Source: Hippopus hippopus
Taxonomy: Eukaryota > Mollusca > Bivalvia > Cardiida > Cardiidae
NCBI GenBank assembly: GCA_946811185.2
Contig: OX328113.1
Location: 20,249,521-20,313,520, forward strand
DNA: 64,000 nt
Reading direction: 5' to 3'
The position numbers were made by a program, and so were the translations under genes. The notes below the pieces were generated by a model. It was not told the origin of the DNA, searched no databases, and saw only the letters and a list, made by a program, of their open reading frames with translations. Below, in pieces: positions 55,411-64,000 of the stretch; position 1 is the first letter of the stretch; each line of letters starts with the position of its first letter.

Positions 55411-55757
55411 GCTGCTATACCTAAAAATAACGCAACAGTTAAAGTTAATGGTGTTTATACCGTCATGAACATCATCACCATTATCACGTTCAGGGAAAAA
55501 TACCAAACGTAGCAAACAACATTTGACAGTCTGAGAAATTCAGAAGTCGCTGCCATTACTTCCCCTGCCAGGTTCGGTGATACAAATAGCTGTCTGAATG
55601 GCTTTAATTATCTAAGATCGGCGAAATGAAAGACATTAACTGTCATTCTACATTATTGGAAATTTAGAAAAATGGGTTATTACCCCCCCGTTATCTAGAT
55701 ATATTTTTGACAGCCAAATTTTCCTTCCGGGTCTTCTCCCCACGCTCTTGAAGCCGT

Positions 55758-55967
55758 TTAACTCTTATCCTGCTAAATAAGTGAAAGAAACTTTCAAACT
55801 GTTCGTAAAACCCAAATTTGACGATTTCCAAGGTATTTTTTGGGGAAAGATATCTCTTTATCGGACAGTGTAGATCCAAGTTCAGAATGCACATTCTGTG
55901 CAGTCTGATCTTGATCTACAATATCTGCAAAAGGTCATTGAGTCGTGCTTAGCAGCCTTAGGGTTAA
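55758..55967 (-). mobile_element. Family B MITE, complete
   Basis: TTAACTCTTATCCTGCTAAA to TTAGCAGCCTTAGGGTTAA. It lies 385 bp beyond the stop codon of the potassium channel exon. Confidence 0.9.
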
Positions 55968-56089
55968 TACCTTACACAACAGGTCGATTTTTTCTCTCTG
56001 AATTTGCCGAGTTTAAGCCCCAACCCCACCCCTCGAAAAAAAAATGTAAGGGGGATGGGTGTCAGAAGAACAGAAAGTATTAAATTAAG

Positions 56090-56180
56090 TTTTATCCGAG
56101 AAACAGAAAATCATCGTGAGAAAATAGAGAGATTGTTCATTCTGAACAATTTCTCCATTTTTCACGATGATTTTCAAATG
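56090..56180. repeat. Short palindrome, AAAATCATCGTGAGAAAATA core
   Basis: GAAAATCATCGTGAGAAAAT pairs with ATTTTTCACGATGATTTTC around TTGTTCATTCTGAACAA. It resembles family A in position of arms but not in sequence. Confidence 0.6.
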
Positions 56181-56291
56181 TCTTTCACGTTACGATAAGG
56201 AATCAGGATTTGTCTCGGTGAAGCTAAAATGGCTAATCATCTTCTGCCACCACAACACCTCATAACCGCCGCACAAGACTGACGTTTTCTA

Positions 56292-56297
56292 TTTATT
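56292..56297 (-). terminator. Probable polyadenylation signal of the TASK-like gene
   Basis: AATAAA on the minus strand, about 55 bases after the stop codon. Confidence 0.45.
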
Positions 56298-56352
56298 AGA
56301 ATCGAGTATTCATATAATTGGGAAAAATGCACTTTGTTCCGTCTCCGTCTCG

Positions 56353-57146
56353 TCATACAGAATTCCTCTTTTTGTGGAAAAACCGACTGCTTTCGTCGAT
56401 TAGCGTATACGCGTCTTTTTCTCGTTCTTTTTCAATGCTATTCATGGGTAATAGATGACTGATTCTCGTCGGTGAACGCGTGACTTTGTATCTATGCTTT
56501 GCTTTTGAGCGTAAAGTGTAACAAGAACACGAACAGACGGACACATGGTCATTATATTCAGGGTTTTCCTGTGCCTGAGAAACTACGTTGCCATTAGCAG
56601 TGATGACGTCACCGTCTAATCGAACGGCAGTCTGCGCAGCCGCAGCAGCCTCAAGTTCGTCTCTTCGTTCATCTTCGGTATTCATCGTCAAAAATCGTAA
56701 AACTAGAAGGTTCATAGCAGCAGAAATCACTGTTAACCCGAATAGAATGAACAGTAAACTAGAAGCGACGTAGTGAGGCTGATATTCCAACGCGTTATCC
56801 TTCTGCAGCGCAACATAGTCCCCAAAACCAATTGTAGTGAGCGTTATAAAACAGTAATACAACGAATTTAGATAACTCCAATTTTCGTAATGATGGAAAA
56901 TGGCGGCGCCGGACGCTAGCACTATCCCGCTTAGATTCACTGTGACAAAAATAACGCTCATCGGACTGACTTCCTCATTTTTCATTTTTAACAACTTTTT
57001 CGTCTGCTTTAGTAGAAAGGTCAAAAACGTGTTTAACCGCTCCCCGACGCTCTGAAACATGACTAAACACAGAGGTATTCCAATCACGGCGTAGAGCATG
57101 CAGAAGATTTTGCCTCCGTTCGTCTTTGGTGTGCTGTGACCATAAC
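56353..57146 (-). CDS. TASK-type two-pore-domain potassium channel (KCNK3/KCNK9-like), 3' terminal exon
   Basis: A 794-base exon encoding 263 residues and the stop, entered in phase 1 through a TTCTTTCAG acceptor. It starts inside the first selectivity filter, (G)YGHSTPK, with the histidine that senses external pH in TASK channels. Then follow M2 (FCMLYAVIGIPLCLVMFQSV), a basic loop, M3 (VIFVTVNLSGIVLASGAAIF), the second pore helix and filter (TLTTIGFGDYVAL), and M4 ending AAMNLLVLRFLTMNTEDE. VLRF(M/L)T at the end of M4 is the TASK motif tied to volatile-anaesthetic and GPCR modulation. The cytosolic tail keeps SVCSCSCY, close to the CSCTCY of TASK-3, and ends FFHKKRNSV, a C-terminal 14-3-3-type (K/R)RxSV signal used for forward trafficking. 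The family passes background K+ current at the plasma membrane and works as a dimer. Missing: the first exon with M1, the cap and the first pore helix; it was not found up to 64000 and is probably beyond the window. The intron at GYG is, as I recall, where TASK genes of vertebrates are also split. The exon is open throughout and looks functional. Confidence 0.95.
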
Positions 57147-57177
57147 CTGAAAGAATAAGAAAATGTTTAGATCAACT

Positions 57178-57442
57178 GTAGGGCCATAGTCTGGCAAAAG
57201 AGGGTTTAATTCATCTCCGCGATGCATTATACCGAGCAAGTCATCATTTAATGGGTCCATGACAACCATTTTGTCCAGCGACCGACTAGATCATGAGGTA
57301 CTATTGACCTTACTGATGCATAAACTTTACCAATAGCAAAAAGTATCGACCCATGTCAGCCTGCGCGGACTGCGCAGGCTGACATTGGTCGATACTTTTT
57401 GCTGATGAATCGAGCTCCCTTTTCATAGAGCATTGCTCAAAT
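57178..57442. mobile_element. Family C MITE in the TASK intron
   Basis: GGGCCATAGTCTGGCAAAAG to TTTTCATAGAGCATTGCTCA, with an exact-looking palindrome GTCAGCCTGCGCGGACTGCG/CAGGCTGAC ringed by GTATCGACC / GGTCGATAC. It begins only about 30 bases upstream of the splice acceptor of the channel exon. Confidence 0.9.
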
Positions 57443-57529
57443 GTTTAGGTTACTTGTGGATGACTTATTTGGGATTTCAGCGGAAAAATCATCTTCGCAA
57501 GCCAAGGTGACGATCACTATATTTTATCA

Positions 57530-57615
57530 TTTTATCAAACGAGTTGACTAAAATTGTATGACGCTTGCCATTGCCAGTGTCATATACATTTTAGTCAACG
57601 AGTTTGAAAAAGGAA
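57530..57615. repeat. Small foldback, CAAACGAGTTGACTAAAATT
   Basis: CGAGTTGACTAAAATTGTAT at 57539 and ATACATTTTAGTCAACGAG at 57585 are inverted copies around about 20 bp. Confidence 0.6.
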
Positions 57616-57954
57616 AGATAATACATAAACACGAATGTGAGATTCTATTTATCATATAAAAAGAATGACAAATTAGTATTCTGTATCATCACCTTCAGCC
57701 TATATACTGTTCATGGGTCCATGTTTAGAGATGTAGTTCGGTTTGAAATGTGTACATACACAAGAAGATAGTTCATTTACATCGAAAGTAGAATGAAACA
57801 GTCTAAAGAGGGACTACGGTAAATAGAAATATTTCCACAATTTTGTTGACTTTGGATAACTTATGCTGCATTTCTAGTTGATATTAAATATGAACTTCAA
57901 CACATTTTCCACACGTCTTAACGACGTCAATAAGTAGTACAATTTCCGGCAATT

Positions 57955-57958
57955 CCAA

Positions 57959-58020
<62 letters not shown>
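57955..58020. repeat. Compound microsatellite (TGTC)n(TC)n
   Basis: About eight TGTC units followed by about thirteen TC units. Confidence 0.95.
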
Positions 58021-58024
<4 letters not shown>

Positions 58025-58349
58025 ATCTTTATCTCATTCTGTACCTTTGACTTTTTCTCGTTTTTTTTTTTTTATATATATTTATCAATTTTTCCCCAGA
58101 CTTAATAAATTATTGTATTTTTTTTGTATTTAGATATACTCATATTGCCATTTTTTCTATGCCATGTAGTAAAGCATGTTTATTTCAATAACAATGAGAG
58201 CCGTAACTAAGTTTTTGAACTTATGGCTCAGCCTATTTGCCGCCTTTCTCGTTTGTATTTTTTTAACTTTATATGTAGATTATAGGCAATAGAATATGTT
58301 TAAACTAAACACTGAAAAAAAAACGGTTAACCGTTACCCAATTTTCACC

Positions 58350-58576
58350 TTAACCCTTTACCACACAATGACGACTTTTGACGCCCCTGAAAGAGAAGGC
58401 TTTTGAAAACATTGTGGGAAAAGGAGAAAATGCTGGTTACCAGCATTTTCTCCTTTTCCCACAGCGTTTTCTACCCTATCAAAGAAAAATCATTTCATAT
58501 GAGCCACGTTAAAACTGTCATCTACAAATGCTTTCAATTTGGACAGGTCTAAAATTTTGTCGTGTGGTAAAGGGTT
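58350..58576 (+). mobile_element. Family A MITE, near-consensus
   Basis: TTAACCCTTTACCACACAAT to GTGTGGTAAAGGGTTA, every diagnostic block present and the hairpin intact apart from two mismatches. It is one of the least diverged copies and a good reference for the family. Confidence 0.92.
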
Positions 58577-58757
58577 AGATTAAGAAAAAGAATGCCATAG
58601 CACATTCAGTCTCATTATATGAAGCAAAAAATGCTACTACCTGTATAGAAAGCCATGAAAATGATGATTAAGCAATAGACTGCATGGAATTTACGCAGAG
58701 GAGGTTATAAATGTAAACAGCACTAGATGTAAATACGTGCATTATTTGTCATTACAA

Positions 58758-58870
58758 ATCCTTTACCAATCTTGTGTTTTCAACGGCCCTGAAGAAAAAC
58801 GCGTTTGAAAACATTGTGGGAAAAGGAGGAAATGCTGGTTTTTTCTCCTTTTCCCACAATGTTTTATATA
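58758..58870 (+). mobile_element. Family A left half with hairpin
   Basis: CAAATCCTTTACCAATCTTG, then the palindrome with its centre deleted (AAATGCTGGTTTTTTCTCC). Confidence 0.75.
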
Positions 58871-59029
58871 ATTTTTATTATTTTTATCACTTCGAAGACT
58901 AATTCCGCAATTTTGGTAAATTTGATTTGCTGCCTGCAACAAAATCCAGCATCAACCCTACAAGCACCAAGTAGTAGACTAGAATTTATTCAGACGCTCT
59001 GTAAGTTTTTTTTTTAGTTTTTAAGGTTG

Positions 59030-59170
59030 TCTTACCAAGGATGTATATCATACAAGCGGAAAATGTAGATCCCAGATCAGATTGCACGTTCTGTGCAGTC
59101 TGGTCTTGATCTACACTACCTTCTCAGACGCAACTAAAATTGCCTTTTGCGTTAAACGAGTCAATTCTTT
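59030..59170 (-). mobile_element. Family B MITE, incomplete
   Basis: AAAATGTAGATCCCAGATCA, GTTCTGTGCAGTCTGGTCTT, then a diverged GACGCAACTAAAATTGCC. Confidence 0.65.
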
Positions 59171-59370
59171 ACCCCACGTCTGCGAACATTTTTATTGGTA
59201 TATATTGAAAGAATCTGAAGAAGTGGCCCAAATGATGTGACATTTAAGGATAGAAAATATTAAGGAAAAAGAGAAGAAAATGCTGGTTACCATCATTGTG
59301 TAGGTTTGTTTTTCAAACGCCTTTTTTTCCCTCACGGTCGAAAAACACATGGTTCTCTGGTTGAAGGGTA
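59160..59370 (-). mobile_element. Family A MITE, diverged
   Basis: TCAATTCTTTACCCCACGTC to CTCTGGTTGAAGGGT. One palindrome arm was replaced. Confidence 0.6.
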
Positions 59371-59379
59371 AAAGCATAA

Positions 59380-60400
59380 TTGCATGCAAAATCCCATAAA
59401 ATGTGCACTTATAAAAGCATCCTGGATTCATAAAAAATGGTTGTTTTATACAAGTTTGCACTCTTATAAAACCTGAATAGACGATTTTTCAATGTATGGC
59501 TAATTGATCTTTTATCAAGTCTGTAGAAAAAAGCCGGACTCAAATCTTGTGAAGCCATTCAAATTACAGAATAGTTATTCCTTAGCCCAAGCGGCGTAAT
59601 ACAATTTTTAGCTGCTTTTCGTTAAGTGTGTACAAAATCAGATAGCACCGAACGTCGAACGTAAGATCATCTAGAAGAAGAAGCAGAAGAAATCAGATTA
59701 CTGAAAGTATTGACAGACTATAAAGTGGAATAAGTGGCCTTGGTTAAGATAAAAACTTGTTTGGTCCATAAAAGATTAAAGAAAAATGGTCAAATCCGGT
59801 TATTAACACCGATCCGGTTCGATTTGGTGACTCTTCGCACCGTCCTTAGCCATTTACTTGTTGCAACATAGGAAATACCACGAAAGAGTTCTGTTTTGAG
59901 CTTTCTTTAAAAAAAAAATGCACAAAAAAAAAAAACATTTCAGTTTCATGATTTGGCATTTGAATACTTTGTAGAGATCACTAACAGGTGAATTATCCGT
60001 GCTGTTTCGTTATCGGTTTGATGAACTCGTACGTATACGAAACAGGTCCACCAGACCCGCGAAAAACACAGGGATATAAAAGGTTGCAGTGAGCTTAATT
60101 TGCTTTGTTCACCGCTTTAATTTACATATAAGCAAACACCTTGTACCTCATCGATGACATTTTGTTCAGTCTATGACTGTATAAGTATAAATATCGCTCA
60201 AATTAGAGTGGTAGAGATCGTGTGGTTCATATCAACATGGTTATATTTTACAGCATTATGATTTTTGAAAAAAAAAAAAAGTCTATGGAGAGTATTTGGC
60301 GACTTTGGATATTTTTGTTTTCATTTGAATCTGGATTACTTTCGATGGCAATAGACTAGGGATCTAATGGTCGTTTCCTAAAAATCGATCAATACTTTTG
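59380..60400. other. Spacer without recognisable features
   Basis: No dispersed family apart from poly-A runs. The missing first TASK exon was looked for on the minus strand here and not found. Confidence 0.4.
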
Positions 60401-60405
60401 TTACA

Positions 60406-60616
60406 TTAACCCTTATCCTGCTGAGTAAGTTGAATGATACCTTCAAGTCGATGGTAAAACCCAAAGGTTGCTATTTTAAAGTTATTATGACGAGAGAAAT
60501 ATCTCCTAATCGGACAGTGTAGATCCAAGATCAGACTGCACGTTTTGTGCAGTCTGATCTTGATCTACACTGTCCGCAAAAGGTCCTTGAGTCGCGCTAA
60601 GCAGCCTAAGGGCTAA
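60406..60616 (-). mobile_element. Family B MITE, complete
   Basis: TTAACCCTTATCCTGCTGAG to AAGCAGCCTAAGGGCTAA; arms GTGTAGATCCAAGATCAGAC and GTCTGATCTTGATCTACACT. Confidence 0.92.
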
Positions 60617-60659
60617 TTATAAACCTGGAATTAAGGATGAACATCACATCTTACTAATC

Positions 60660-61012
60660 TACCCTTTATCCCACTTACTTTAAATAAATGAGGAGATATT
60701 ATTGAGGATCATTTGCGCAACTCTATGTTCTTTTGAATACAGTGTAGATTAAGATATAGCTGTATAGTCCTTTAAGCTGAGATCATACCTGCGAAAATAA
60801 ACTTTGAAATAGTAAAATTTGAGCATTCAATATTAGCTGGAAATGTGTGTTTAATTCCTGTAGCTGGTCAAAGGGCTAAAACAGGTCGGTCGAAAATACT
60901 TATTGGAAATGGGTACCGAGAGAACTGATCAAGATCGTCCTCATCTTCCCTTCAAACTGATCTTAGTCTACAATCTTCGGAGAGGGCATCAAAGGTTGCA
61001 ACGTTTAGTCTA
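60660..61012. mobile_element. Two diverged family B copies
   Basis: 60660-60880 (ACCCTTTATCCCACTTACTT ... AGCTGGTCAAAGGGCTAA) and 60940-61012 (GATCTTAGTCTACAATCTTC). Confidence 0.5.
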
Positions 61013-61019
61013 TGGATTT

Positions 61020-61735
61020 AGAACTGAGCAATAGAATTAATCGCAAATTCTTGATGTAGATCATATATAAAAAGACCGGAAAAAGAACTGATGAGATTTC
61101 CATACTGGTTCCCAGTTTACCTAGGCCATTAGTGTAGATATAATTAAGTACCGCTGAGACTCAGAGCACCGGAAATTTTATATAATTGTATTTGGAATAA
61201 CTCGCATTCGTACGCTGGAATATTCTATTAGCTTTTCTAGGAACTTCATCGAAGTCTTGATCGCGCATACTTGCAGAAATTTAAATATATCTCTGAGGTG
61301 GTTCGAGCTATCGGCTGTGACAGAATTCCCTTTTGAAAAACTGTACAGAAGCAATAACTGCGGCTGCACTGTTTGTAAAAATGTGATGTAACCAATTGGA
61401 AGGGCGGTCAAATTTTAAAGTAACAGTATGACACTCTGTTATTGTACGCATTATATCCCGCTAGATGGCATTCTACAAATACACATCTATCTAATTTGGG
61501 CATTCTGGGTACAGAACCGGACTACTTTTCAAAACGACAACCGTTACTTTGAATTTCAAAATAAACGTTTACTCAATAAAACGCTACCTGGTGCGATTCA
61601 TTCAGCTATGATCAGCTTCCATGTAACCTGTGCACCGGTCATTTATTAAAACAGCCCCTACAGGCTTGGGTAATAACTTCGGTATAAGCCCTACTTTTCC
61701 CTAGTATATCGGATGGGTAATGCGTCATAGCAGAC
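61020..61735. other. Non-repetitive stretch without recognised gene
   Basis: ORFs of 70-80 residues occur on both strands, but none carries a motif I recognise and no convincing splice-bounded exon was seen. Confidence 0.35.
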
Positions 61736-61744
61736 AGGTCGAAT

Positions 61745-61855
61745 CTTCGAAGAATATGACATGCGCAGACAACGTTATTGTACGGATAGTCTATGATTTA
61801 GTCGCTGGCAGAAAAATTAAAAACTTGGTAAAAACCTACCAGATCACTCTATTTT
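61745..61855. repeat. Left arm of an older foldback split by repeat H
   Basis: GCGCAGACAACGTTATTGTA...TTTAGTCGCTGGCAGAAAAA is the inverse of 63000-63075 (TTTTTCTGCCAGCAACTAAC...). The two arms now stand on either side of the H element. Confidence 0.65.
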
Positions 61856-61859
61856 TTAG

Positions 61860-62994
61860 CTCCACTGGCCGAAGGCCAGCGGGCTTATGTCATGGCCCGG
61901 TGTCCGTCGTGCGTCCGTCCGTCCGTCCGTCCGTGCGTGCGTGCGTGCGTCCGTCCGTGCGTGCGTTAACTTTTTTTTCAAACTTCTTCTTCTCTGAAAC
62001 TACCCATCCAAATTTGATGAAACTTCACAGAAATGATCCTGCCATGGTCCTCTTTAGAATTTCTTGAAAGAATTTGATTCCTTCAAAAACTCTGGTTGCC
62101 ATGGCAACAAAACTAAAAAATATTGAACATCTTTGAAAATCTTCTTGTCTGAAACCATAAGGCCCAGGGCTACCAAATTTGGCATGTAGCTTTATCTAAT
62201 GGACCTCTATCAAATTCCTTCATATTATAGCCCTGGGGTCAAAATTGGCTCTGCCCCGGAGATCACAAGTTTAACATGGGCATATAGTGACTGTAATTTA
62301 AAATAGTAATCAAGGGAAATAACTCCTGTTATACAAGATAAAGTTTGTTACTATTTACCTCCCTTGATTATCAAACTGCAGTTATACATTATTGGAGTTT
62401 GGTATTCAAGTTTTTTGGAGAGGAAATGTTCTGTTTTAAGGGAGAGTGATTTATTTTGATGCTAATGGTTATGCTCACATGTATGGAATGATTAATTTAA
62501 AGTAAGGTATCTATCACTCAAATTTTTTCAGAACTTTACCTTTCATGCTAATGAATAAACCTGCTTGTATTCACTGACATTATCTTTGCATTTAAAAAGA
62601 ATGACTGTTTTTGTTTGGGGGGGGCGGGGTGGAGGTTATGTTTTCAAAGTAAGTTTATTACCATACAGACTTTTTATGCTGTATGTCTCTGTTAGTGCCA
62701 ATTAAGTGCATGATACGTTAATTTTACTCTTTAAAAAATGACAATTTTTTTTTACTGTACCAAGTTTAAAGCCATTGCAAAAAGACAAATTGAATGTAGC
62801 TTAAATGACTATTTCTGTCTTTGATAGGTTAGGAAACGTTGTGGGAAAAGTAGAAAATACTGGCTGACAACATGTCCTTTTCTCACGATGTTTTTGAAAG
62901 CCTTCTCTGTCAGGGTCATTAAACTTCGATTTGTGTGGTAAAGGGTTAAAAAGCCAGTGGAGCGATACAGGGCCATCATGGCCCTCTTGTTGTT
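61860..62994 (+). mobile_element. Repeat H, copy 2, with complete internal family A
   Basis: TAGCTCCACTGGCCGAAGGC, then a (GTCC)n(GTGC)n tract, to GCCAGTGGAGCGATACAGGG and CCATCATGGCCCTCTTGTT. It is about 1.1 kb. Its ends resemble repeat G in plan. Family A occupies 62727-62949, just inside the 3' end. Confidence 0.8.
62727..62949 (-). mobile_element. Family A MITE within repeat H
   Basis: TTACTCTTTAAAAAATGACA left end to GTGTGGTAAAGGGTTAA. The palindrome is degraded (AAGTAGAAAATACTGG / CATGTCCTTTTCTCACG), as is the partial copy at 13675-13801, so both stem from one insertion. Confidence 0.8.
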
Positions 62995-62999
62995 TACTT

Positions 63000-63080
63000 C
63001 TTGCCTGATTTTAAAATTTATTTTTCTGCCAGCAACTAACACTTCCACACAATTACAGATTGTCGTCTTCGCACTATTTT
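63000..63080. repeat. Right arm of the foldback split by repeat H
   Basis: TTTTAAAATTTATTTTTCTGCCAGCAAC and following text (given in part) pair with the left arm at 61745-61855. Confidence 0.65.
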
Positions 63081-63224
63081 CCAAATTTAGTAATGGTGAG
63101 ATTTGAATTTAAATGCATTTTAACATCTGCATTACATTTTTGGCCGCTACTGGGCCTTTGATCTACTTTGTCTGCAAAAGCACTTGAGCTGGACGTAGAC
63201 ATTTAGAACATAAACATTCCTGGA

Positions 63225-64000
63225 AAGCTCAGCCGGTACCCTAATACCTTAATTTTTTGTTGCCCAGTTCGAAATTAATCCCTAATTTTTGCAGAACAGG
63301 GCGACTTCATCCCAAATTCTTGTAACCCTGTTTGGAACAGGGCTACTTCACCCCTAATTTTTTGTATTCCTGATTCGGAACTTGGCTACTTAACCCCTAA
63401 TTTTTGTAGCCCTATTTGGAACAGGGCTACTTAACCCCTAATTTTTGTAGCCCTGTTTCGCAACATAGCTACTTAACCCCAAATTCTTGTATTCCTGTTT
63501 GGAACAGGGATACTTAACCCCTGGTTTTTGTAGCCCTGTTTCGGAACTCGGCTACTTAACCCTTAATTATTGTAGCCCTCTTCGGGACAGGGCTTTTTAA
63601 GCCCGACGGTTCTTAACCGCTTATTTTTGAAGCCCTGTTTCGGAACTGGGCTACTTAACCTCTAATTTTTGTAGCCCTGTCCGGAACTGGGCTACTTAGC
63701 CCCTAATTTTTGTAGCCCTGTTCGGAACTAGGCCACTTAACGCCTAATTTTTGTAGCCCTTTTTCGAAATTGGGCTACTTAACCCCAAATTATTGTAGCC
63801 CTCTTCGGAACAGGGCTTCTTAACCTCTAATTTTTGTAACCCTGTTCGAAACAGGACTATTTCAACCTTAATTTTTGTATCCCTGTTCGGAGCAGGGCTT
63901 CATAACCCCTTTTTTTGAAGTCCTGTTTCGGAACTGGGCTACTTAACCCCTAATTTTTGTTGCCCTCTTCGGAACAGGGCTACTTCATCCCTAGTTTTTG
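63225..64000. repeat. Satellite of about 42-bp hairpin units, runs off the window
   Basis: About 19 units of the form AACCCCTAATTTTTGTAGCC + CTGTTTCGGAACAGGGCTAC + TT. Each unit is a small palindrome (GTAGCCCTGTT / AACAGGGCTAC). Units vary at CGGAACAGG/CTGG and by one-base length changes. No end is visible on the right. Confidence 0.95.

Noticed and set aside
61178..61649. ORFs on both strands as the missing first exon of the TASK channel
   Set aside because: Neither contains an M1 segment followed by a pore helix ending in TTIG at a donor site. The first exon is taken to be outside the window.

Overview
This is AT-rich, intron- and repeat-dominated nuclear DNA from an animal. It has no operons, no long open reading frames and no bacterial signals. 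Genes appear as short exons with GT/AG borders, split by introns of several kb. A mollusc, most likely a bivalve, is suggested by tRNA-headed SINEs, very dense short inverted-repeat DNA elements, and the roughly 1-kb repeats that start TAGCTC and end near CTCTTGTT. That placement is inference; nothing here fixes a species.

Three pieces of protein-coding sequence can be supported. (1) On the minus strand, 56353-57146 is a large 3' terminal exon of a two-pore-domain potassium channel of the TASK (KCNK3/KCNK9) type. It runs from the first selectivity filter to the C-terminal 14-3-3-type signal. (2) On the plus strand, 34356-34519 and 36332-36523 are the last two exons of a von Willebrand factor A domain-containing protein 5A/PARP4-like gene. 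Four very short candidate exons upstream (21611, 25548, 27830, 31870) all have phase-1 borders on both sides and could be a modular linker of this gene. (3) At 2495-2872 and 5213-5323 there are two convergent, degraded transposon-type ORFs: a THAP domain lacking its last zinc ligand, and an acidic N-terminus with a PYMYEP motif. They may be the two ends of one decayed DNA transposon.

Most of the remaining sequence is mobile-element debris. Family A (about 60 copies or pieces, about 220 bp) has TTAA-CCCTTTACCA ends and a near-perfect central palindrome. Family B (about 20 copies, about 210 bp) also has TTAA-CCCTT ends and a palindrome around GATCAGACTGCAC. Family C (about 9 copies, about 260 bp) has TGAGCCATGCTCTG ends and a palindrome around CAGCCTGCGC. 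Family F and several single foldbacks add more hairpins. Two hAT-like elements have visible target-site duplications (7393-8713 and 16209-17626). Longer repeats of two related types (G: 23541-24602 and 38050-38700; H: 12841-13817, 40250-40596 and 61860-62994) share the same terminal design.

The elements are heavily nested: hAT into A, G into A, B into A, B into F (twice), A inside H, and H inside an older foldback. These nestings give direct empty-site evidence for TTAA target duplication by B and allow relative dating.

Region by region: 1-5.5 kb is foldbacks plus the THAP/PYMYEP pair. 5.5-20 kb is families A and B with the two hAT-like elements and one H element. 20-36.5 kb is the VWA5A-like gene with its introns full of A copies and a 15-copy minisatellite just before the last exon. 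36.5-56 kb is intergenic with A, B, C, F, SINE and microsatellites. 56.2-57.2 kb is the TASK channel exon. 57.2-64 kb is probably its upstream intron or flank, with H, A and B copies, and it ends in a 42-bp satellite that runs off the window.
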